Shown: positions 1 to 5,113 of the stretch, piece after piece
Layout: each line of letters starts with the position of its first letter
Position numbering within the stretch: position 1 is the first letter of the stretch
Source: Paracoccus sp. (in: a-proteobacteria)
GTDB taxonomy: Bacteria > Pseudomonadota > Alphaproteobacteria > Rhodobacterales > Rhodobacteraceae
NCBI GenBank assembly: GCA_018056045.1
Contig: JAGPGI010000237.1
Coordinates: 1-5,113 of the forward strand
DNA length: 5,113 bases
Reading direction: 5' to 3'
The notes under the pieces: generated by a model
Seen by the model: only the letters and a program-made list of their open reading frames with translations
Database searches by the model: none
What the model was told of the DNA's origin: nothing
Position numbers and translations under genes: made by a program

Positions 1-265
1 CGCAGATCGCGTAAGACACCACCGAGATCGAGCGCCAGAACCAGATCGGCACGAAGGCCAGCCCGATCATCAGCACCATGCCGGCGGCAAAGCGCTCCAT
101 CTGCGGGCCGGCCCATTGGTCGAGATTACCGCCCGAAACCGAATAGAGCATCAGAAAGCCGATGCCGCAGACCGCCACGACCAGAAACACCAGAGGCCAG
201 TTCAGGAAGAAGATCTTGCGCCAGCCCGTCGGTGTCTGCGCGACCTGATAGTCAAGATAGCTCAT
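1..265 (-). CDS. rodA: RodA, SEDS-family peptidoglycan glycosyltransferase (N-terminal part, cut by window edge)
   Basis: RodA is the multi-pass inner-membrane SEDS protein that polymerises lipid II into glycan strands during cell elongation, working with PBP2. Only the first 88 codons are inside the window; the gene runs off the left edge. My translation begins MSYLDYQVAQTPTGW. A first hydrophobic helix spans about residues 21-42 and is followed by 'MLYSVSGG' (39-46) and 'QMERFAAGM' (55-63), the usual N-terminal SEDS pattern. A second membrane segment covers about 60-79. The catalytic loop of the family lies beyond the window. The ATG at 265-263 follows the mrdA stop (TGA at 269-267) after a single base, so translation is probably coupled to mrdA; GA-rich bases in the mrdA tail could serve as a Shine-Dalgarno. 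The position after mrdA is the classic one. FtsW is the alternative SEDS family member, but the context favours RodA. Confidence 0.93.
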   Translation of the reverse strand, partial: MSYLDYQVAQTPTGWRKIFFLNWPLVFLVVAVCGIGFLMLYSVSGGNLDQWAGPQMERFAAGMVLMIGLAFVPIWFWRSISVVSYAIC

Positions 266-266
266 C

Positions 267-2216
267 TCAGGCCTTGGCCCTTTCGGTCGCAGGCGCGGGG
301 GCGGGCGTCGGCATCAGGTTCATTTTCGACCACATTTCCTCGACCTTGGCGCGTTCGCCATCGGGATAGGCGGAAAGGGGCGGCAGGCCGCCCGCCAGCG
401 CATAAAGCAGGATGTCGCGCGCCACCGGCGCCGCCACGGCCGAGCCGCCGCCGCCATGCTCGACCACGACCGAGACCGCATAGCGCGGCATCCCGAAGGG
501 CGCGAAGCAGACGAACAGCGCGTGGTCGCGCCGGTCCCATGGCAATTGCTCGTTCTTGATGACGCCGCGGGCGCGTTCGGCGGCGGTGATGTTGCGCACC
601 TGGCTGGTGCCGGTCTTGCCGGCCATCTGCCATTCGGGGGCGATGATGCGCATGCGCCGGGCGGTGCCATGGCTGCCGTTCATCACCGCGTCCATGCCGG
701 CGCGGGCGGTGCGCAGATGCAGCGGGTTGATGCCCAGCTCCGGCCATTCCGGCACCGGTTGCACCACCCCGTCGATCGACCGCACCAGACGCGGCTCGAC
801 CGCGCGGCCGGTGGCCACGCGCGCGGCCATCACCGCCAGTTGCAGGGGCGAGGCCAGCACATAGCCCTGACCGATCGAGGCGTTCAGGCTGTCGCCGACC
901 TGCCATTCCTGCTGATAGCGCGCCATTTTCCAGGCGCGGTCGGGGGCGATGCCCTCGGTGATGGCGGACATGGGCAATTCGTGGCGCACGCCGATGCCCA
1001 GCCTGCGCGCCATCTCGGCGATGCGGTCGATGCCGACGCGCTGCGCCAGTTCGTAATAATAGACGTCGCAGGACCGCTCGAGGCTCTGGACCGCATCGAC
1101 CGTGCCATGGCCGCCCCGGCTCCAGCAATGGAACTTGCGGCCGGCGACCTGCGTATAGCCCGGGCAGTAAAAGCGCGAGCCGGGGTTGATGACGCCCGCC
1201 TCAAGCCCGGCCAGCAGCGTCACCATCTTGAAGGTCGAGCCGGGCGGGTAGGCGCCCTGCACGGTCTTGTCGGCCAGCGGCCGGTGATCGTGCTGCATCA
1301 GCGTGCGGTAGTCGGGACCGGAAATGCCGCGCACGAACATGTTCGGGTCAAAGACCGGCGACGAGGAAATCGCCACGATATCGCCATTGGTCACGTCCAT
1401 GACCACGGCGGCGGCGCTTTCATTGCCCAGCCGCTGGGTGGCAAAGTTCTGCAAGCCGGCATCCAGCGTGGTCTGGACGGTGGCGCCCTGCTGGCCCTCG
1501 ATCCGCGACAGCTCGCGCATCTCGCGCCCGGCGCTGTTCACCTCGACCCGGCGTGCGCCGGCCTTGCCGCGCAGCTCTGCCTCGAGCTTGGCTTCCATGC
1601 CGACCTTGCCAAGCTGGAATTCGGGCAGGCGCAGCACGGGGTCGGGGTTTTCGATCTTGCTCAGGTCGTAATCGGATACCGGGCCGACATAGCCCAGCAC
1701 ATGGGCGAAATCGCCAGCGCGCGGATAGCTGCGGGACAGGCCCGATTCCGGGGTGACGCCGGGCAGGGCGGGCGCGTTCAGCGCGATCGAGGAAAACTCG
1801 GGCCAGGTCAGGCGATCGGCGACCATGACCGGGGTGACGGCGCTGCGCTTGCGGATTTCCTCGAGGATCTCGGCGGCCTGACGGTCGCTCATCGGGATGA
1901 TGCGGCGCAGCCGTGCGATCACGGCCGAGACATCGCCCGCCTCTTCGCGGGTCAGGGTGACGCGGTAATTCTGTTCATTGCCGGCGATGATGGTGCCGTT
2001 GCGGTCCAAAATCAGCCCGCGTGCCGGCGGCAAAAGCCGGATCTTGATCGAGTTTCCGTCTGACAGCAGGCGGTATTCGTCGGCATGCTCGATCTGCATC
2101 GAGCGCAGCTTGAGGCCCAGAACCGAGATCACCGCCGCCTGGATCACCCCAAGCATCAACCCCCGGCGCGAAATCGAGCGGCTGCTTTCGGCGATTTCCT
2201 TTTGCGATTTGCGCAT
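267..2216 (-). CDS. mrdA: Penicillin-binding protein 2, elongation-specific peptidoglycan transpeptidase
   Basis: This class B penicillin-binding protein makes the peptide cross-links of lateral-wall peptidoglycan in the periplasm and is RodA's partner. The 649-residue product has a short cytoplasmic basic start, one membrane anchor (about 19-37), and the dimerisation/pedestal domain opening with 'PPARGLILDRNG' (63-74). The transpeptidase domain covers about 266-605. Its three active-site motifs are present: S327-T-F-K330 with the acylated serine, S382-C-D384 (the SxD form seen in PBP2), and K534-T-G-T537. Between motifs 1 and 2, C351, C364, H370 and C383 align with a metal site known in PBP2 homologues (see findings). 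The tail, about 636-649, is Pro/Ala-rich and probably disordered. The ATG at 2216 is 3 nt after the mreD stop; GAGG at 2232-2229 is a distant Shine-Dalgarno (12 nt), so coupling to mreD is likely. Motif spacing separates it from FtsI and bifunctional class A PBPs. The gene appears intact. Confidence 0.97.
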   Translation of the reverse strand: MRKSQKEIAESSRSISRRGLMLGVIQAAVISVLGLKLRSMQIEHADEYRLLSDGNSIKIRLLPPARGLILDRNGTIIAGNEQNYRVTLTREEAGDVSAVIARLRRIIPMSDRQAAEILEEIRKRSAVTPVMVADRLTWPEFSSIALNAPALPGVTPESGLSRSYPRAGDFAHVLGYVGPVSDYDLSKIENPDPVLRLPEFQLGKVGMEAKLEAELRGKAGARRVEVNSAGREMRELSRIEGQQGATVQTTLDAGLQNFATQRLGNESAAAVVMDVTNGDIVAISSSPVFDPNMFVRGISGPDYRTLMQHDHRPLADKTVQGAYPPGSTFKMVTLLAGLEAGVINPGSRFYCPGYTQVAGRKFHCWSRGGHGTVDAVQSLERSCDVYYYELAQRVGIDRIAEMARRLGIGVRHELPMSAITEGIAPDRAWKMARYQQEWQVGDSLNASIGQGYVLASPLQLAVMAARVATGRAVEPRLVRSIDGVVQPVPEWPELGINPLHLRTARAGMDAVMNGSHGTARRMRIIAPEWQMAGKTGTSQVRNITAAERARGVIKNEQLPWDRRDHALFVCFAPFGMPRYAVSVVVEHGGGGSAVAAPVARDILLYALAGGLPPLSAYPDGERAKVEEMWSKMNLMPTPAPAPATERAKA

Positions 2217-2219
2217 CTT

Positions 2220-2750
2220 TCAGCGAAGCCTCGTCTCACTTTCAGCCCGGTTGCGGGGCAGGCCGACAAGCCAGCCGCAAAAACCCGCGACCAGCGGATA
2301 GGCGGCGACCGTGGCGATATATTGCAAGATGACCTGACCCAGCGACGGCAGCGGCAGGAAGAACATCGCCATCAGGAACCGATACCCCGCCATCATCATC
2401 GCCATCAGGATCGCCACGCGCAGCCATTCAACCATGAATGGAAGCTCGCGCCAACTGGCCTCACGCTTACGTGCGGCCTCGGTGCCGATGACCATGACCG
2501 CCGCCCACAGGCCGATGGGCCGCAGCAGGATGATGTCCTCGATCAGGAAGATCAGGCCGATGGTCAGCACCGGCACCTGTTCGGGACGGCGCAGCACCCA
2601 GACCAGGGTCAGGCACAGTGACAGGTCGGGTCCGGGCCACAGCACCCGACCCGGCGCCAGCGGCACCAGCCGCCAGAACAGGATCGCCAGAAACAGCCCG
2701 ATGAACAGCGCCTGCCCGATTATCCGCTGGCGGCGGGCCGGCTCAATCAT
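2220..2750 (-). CDS. mreD: MreD, rod-shape-determining membrane protein
   Basis: MreD is a small polytopic inner-membrane protein that works with MreC to link MreB filaments to the wall synthases. With the start chosen here it has 176 residues, usual for the family. It is strongly hydrophobic, with about five or six membrane segments (roughly 11-31, 42-55, 58-76, 79-91, 107-132 and 138-165). 'PGPDLSLCLTLVWVLRRP' (39-56) and the acidic turn before 'LLRPIG' (75-80) fit the MreD pattern; E71-D72 stands where many homologues have an Asp-Leu-Leu motif. The ATG at 2750-2748 overlaps the end of mreC by 8 nt (the shared stretch reads ATGATTGA). It is preceded at 6 nt by GGCGGGG (2763-2757), a weak ribosome site. 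An in-frame ATG at 2774 would add eight residues (MPRPAGLR) but has no visible ribosome site and overlaps mreC by 32 nt, so I prefer the shorter form. MreD diverges fast, so the name rests partly on gene order. Confidence 0.9.
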   Translation of the reverse strand: MIEPARRQRIIGQALFIGLFLAILFWRLVPLAPGRVLWPGPDLSLCLTLVWVLRRPEQVPVLTIGLIFLIEDIILLRPIGLWAAVMVIGTEAARKREASWRELPFMVEWLRVAILMAMMMAGYRFLMAMFFLPLPSLGQVILQYIATVAAYPLVAGFCGWLVGLPRNRAESETRLR

Positions 2751-3678
2751 CCTCAGCCCCGCCGGTCTCGGCATCGGCGCGCCCGAGCAGGTCCATTGGC
2801 GGCATCGGCGGGCCGATGAACTCGGCGGCGGGCGGCGGGATCAGCAGCCCGGTATCAGAGAGCCGCTCGGTCGGGTGGCTGCGCAGCACGCGCAGGAATT
2901 CCAGCCGTCCGTAATCGGCCGCCAGCCGCACGCGCAGGCGCCCGTCGCTGGCCTGCGCCAACTGTCCGACCAGAAGACCGGGCGGAAACACCCCGCCATC
3001 GCCCGAGCTGACCACGCGGTCGCCGGGGCGGATGTTTTCCGGGCTTTCGATGAAATCCAGCGCCGGCAGGGCGGTATTGTCCCCCCCCAGCAGCGCATTC
3101 TGCCCCGAGGGCAGGATGGTGACCGGAATGCGGCTGGTCGGATCGGTCAGCAGCATGACCCGGCTGGTGCTTTCCCCGACGCCCGAGATGCGGCCCACCA
3201 GCCCCAGCCCGTCCATCGTCGCCCAACCGTCCAGAATGCCGTCGCGCGCACCCACATTCAGCAAGACCGACTGGCGAAAGGCCGTGCCGCTATCGGTCAG
3301 CACCACCCCCGAAACCGAGGTCAGCGCCGGATCGATGCGGACATTGTTCTGCGCCAGCAGCTTGGCGTTTTCCTGCTCCAGTTGCACGGCGGCCTCTTTC
3401 CAGGCCGACATTTTCTGCAACTCGCGCCGAAGTTCCTGATTTTGTTCATAAAGACGAGAATAGGACTGAAAGCCCGCGACCATGCGCGACAGTTTCGTCA
3501 CCGGCGCCATCACCCATTCGAAACTGGGCACGAAACGGTCGATGATCGCGGCCCGCATGCGCTCGGCACGCGGGCTGTCGATCTGCCAGAACAGGAACAC
3601 CGCCAAGAGCACCAGCACCAGCAGCGAGACGAGGATGCGGCGAACGGGCGCCGCGTAATCTGGGCCCTTGCGCGCCAT
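2743..3678 (-). CDS. mreC: MreC, rod-shape-determining periplasmic scaffold protein
   Basis: MreC is a bitopic inner-membrane protein whose periplasmic part self-associates and activates PBP2-RodA, connecting them to MreB. The 311-residue product has a short basic cytoplasmic start (MARKGPDYAAPVRR), one membrane helix (about 15-31), and a helical, Gln/Glu/Lys-rich coiled-coil segment at about 72-110. A beta-rich domain follows with family signatures: 'NVGARDGI' (141-148), 'GLVGRI' (159-164), 'LTDPTSRIPV' (177-186), and 'PGDRVVSSGDGGVFPPGLLVG' in two parts at 218-230 and 231-238. The Pro-rich and acidic tail (281-311) looks disordered. The ATG at 3678 lies 10 nt after the mreB stop (TGA at 3691-3689). 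The intervening TTTCAGGCCC offers only a poor ribosome site, so coupling to mreB is likely. A run of eight G on the coding strand (3088-3081, codons for LLGGD around 196-200) is the one oddity. The gene is otherwise intact and of normal length. Confidence 0.96.
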   Translation of the reverse strand: MARKGPDYAAPVRRILVSLLVLVLLAVFLFWQIDSPRAERMRAAIIDRFVPSFEWVMAPVTKLSRMVAGFQSYSRLYEQNQELRRELQKMSAWKEAAVQLEQENAKLLAQNNVRIDPALTSVSGVVLTDSGTAFRQSVLLNVGARDGILDGWATMDGLGLVGRISGVGESTSRVMLLTDPTSRIPVTILPSGQNALLGGDNTALPALDFIESPENIRPGDRVVSSGDGGVFPPGLLVGQLAQASDGRLRVRLAADYGRLEFLRVLRSHPTERLSDTGLLIPPPAAEFIGPPMPPMDLLGRADAETGGAEDD

Positions 3679-3688
3679 GGGCCTGAAA

Positions 3689-4782
<1,094 letters not shown>

Positions 4783-4784
4783 AC

Positions 4785-4800
4785 ATTGCCCGATTGCCCG
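4785..4800. repeat. Tandem 8-bp direct repeat upstream of mreB
   Basis: Two perfect adjacent copies of ATTGCCCG (4785-4792 and 4793-4800) are followed by an A that begins a third copy. The repeat sits 2 bp beyond the hairpin at 4766-4782 and about 60 bp upstream of the mreB start. Adjacent identical octamers could be a binding site for a dimeric or cooperative regulator, or simply chance. I recognise no known operator. Confidence 0.5.
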
Positions 4801-4826
4801 ACGAGTCGCCCCGTCGAGGATGAGGA

Positions 4827-4855
4827 CATATAGGCCCTGACCCTGCCCGGGAAAA
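4827..4855 (-). promoter_or_regulatory. Weak candidate promoter for the mreBCD-mrdA-rodA operon
   Basis: On the minus strand TATATG (4832-4827) is a possible -10 element matching four of six positions of TATAAT. With a 17-nt spacer the -35 position is TTTTCC (4855-4850), a poor match to TTGACA. Transcription from here would begin near 4820 and give an mRNA leader of about 95 nt holding the tandem repeat, the hairpin and the mreB ribosome site. Alphaproteobacterial promoters are often degenerate, so this is only the best candidate seen by eye; the true start could lie further upstream. Confidence 0.25.
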
Positions 4856-5113
4856 CCCGAAAGTTGCGGGCATGGCGACTTCTGGCCTTCCGATCACCGG
4901 CTTGTCATTGCCTGTGCCATGGACCCTCGCCCGCGGCGACCGACCGGCGAGGCCGCCTTTGCGCCGGGGCCAGTTGCTTGCCCAGGCGTCAGCCGCTACT
5001 TAACAGTTGAATTGGGATATCGGGATCATGATTGGCGATTTGTGATGCATGACGCGGTGGTGGGTATATGCCGTTTCTCGTTTCTGGGGAAATGCGACTG
5101 GATCGAGACCCGG
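4856..5113. other. Non-coding stretch upstream of mreB with an AT-richer island
   Basis: I can support no gene or RNA here. Coding density stops at mreB. Around 5001-5090 the GC content falls to 43 of 90 bases by hand count, clearly below the GC-rich operon. That island contains short palindromes GATATC (5016-5021), ATCATGAT (5025-5032) and ATGCAT (5045-5050). A plus-strand frame opens at ATG 5068 after GGTGGTGGG, runs to the window edge (MPFLVSGEMRLDRDP) and is unrecognisable. A minus-strand frame open from 5113 to about 5000 is equally unrecognisable. The stretch may hold the operon's upstream regulatory region, a promoter for a neighbouring gene to the right, or both. Confidence 0.5.
4925..4952. 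repeat. GC-rich inverted repeat in the intergenic region
   Basis: CCTCGCC (4925-4931) and GGCGAGG (4946-4952) are perfect 7-bp complementary arms around a 14-nt loop. No T-run follows on either strand, so it does not look like an intrinsic terminator. In such GC-rich DNA an arm of this length may be chance. Confidence 0.25.

Noticed and set aside
456..2063. A 535-codon open frame on the plus strand opposite mrdA
   Set aside because: It mirrors the mrdA codons, is rich in His/Gln/Arg/Gly/Ala without any domain pattern, and arises because high-GC third positions suppress stops on the opposite strand. mrdA has all PBP2 motifs.
2751..2774. Longer mreD start at 2774
   Set aside because: It would increase the overlap with mreC to 32 nt and has no visible ribosome site; the ATG at 2750 gives a normal-length MreD.
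4925..4952. GC-rich inverted repeat as a rho-independent terminator of a neighbouring gene
   Set aside because: The loop is 14 nt and no T-run follows on either strand, and no gene end is seen nearby.
4999..5014. CtrA-type TTAA-N7-TTAA site near TTAACAGTTGAATTG
   Set aside because: The second half-site after 7 nt is ATTG rather than TTAA, so the consensus is not met.

Overview
The window holds most of one operon, read entirely on the minus strand, for the bacterial rod-elongation (Rod/elongasome) machinery. In transcription order, right to left, the genes are mreB (4723 to 3689), mreC (3678 to 2743), mreD (2750 to 2220), mrdA encoding penicillin-binding protein 2 (2216 to 267), and the first 88 codons of rodA (265 to the left edge). 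Every junction is tight: 10 nt between mreB and mreC, an 8-nt overlap of mreC and mreD, 3 nt between mreD and mrdA, and 1 nt between mrdA and rodA. This points to one polycistronic transcript with translational coupling.

The organism looks like an alphaproteobacterium, most likely of the Rhodobacterales (Paracoccus/Rhodobacter-like). The reasons are high GC with strong G/C third-position bias, the mreBCD-mrdA-rodA order, an MreB of 344 residues with a short 'MAFGGLFS' N-terminus, and a PBP2 with a 'CPGY...FHCW..GGHG...SCD' segment of the alphaproteobacterial type. The genus is inference; no rRNA or other taxonomic marker is present.

The products form one machine. MreB is the actin-like filament on the inner face of the membrane. 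MreC and MreD are the membrane adaptors linking it to the periplasm. PBP2 is the peptidoglycan transpeptidase and RodA is the SEDS glycosyltransferase that polymerises the glycan. All four complete proteins keep their diagnostic motifs, and none is visibly broken.

The right-hand 390 bases (4724-5113) carry no gene I can support. They contain the mreB ribosome-binding site, a short perfect hairpin, a perfect tandem 8-bp repeat and a weak candidate promoter, and then an AT-richer island at about 5000-5090. I see no mobile element, CRISPR array, RNA gene or clearly new system. The most interesting points are a predicted Cys3His metal site in PBP2, the structured mreB leader, and a G8 tract inside mreC.
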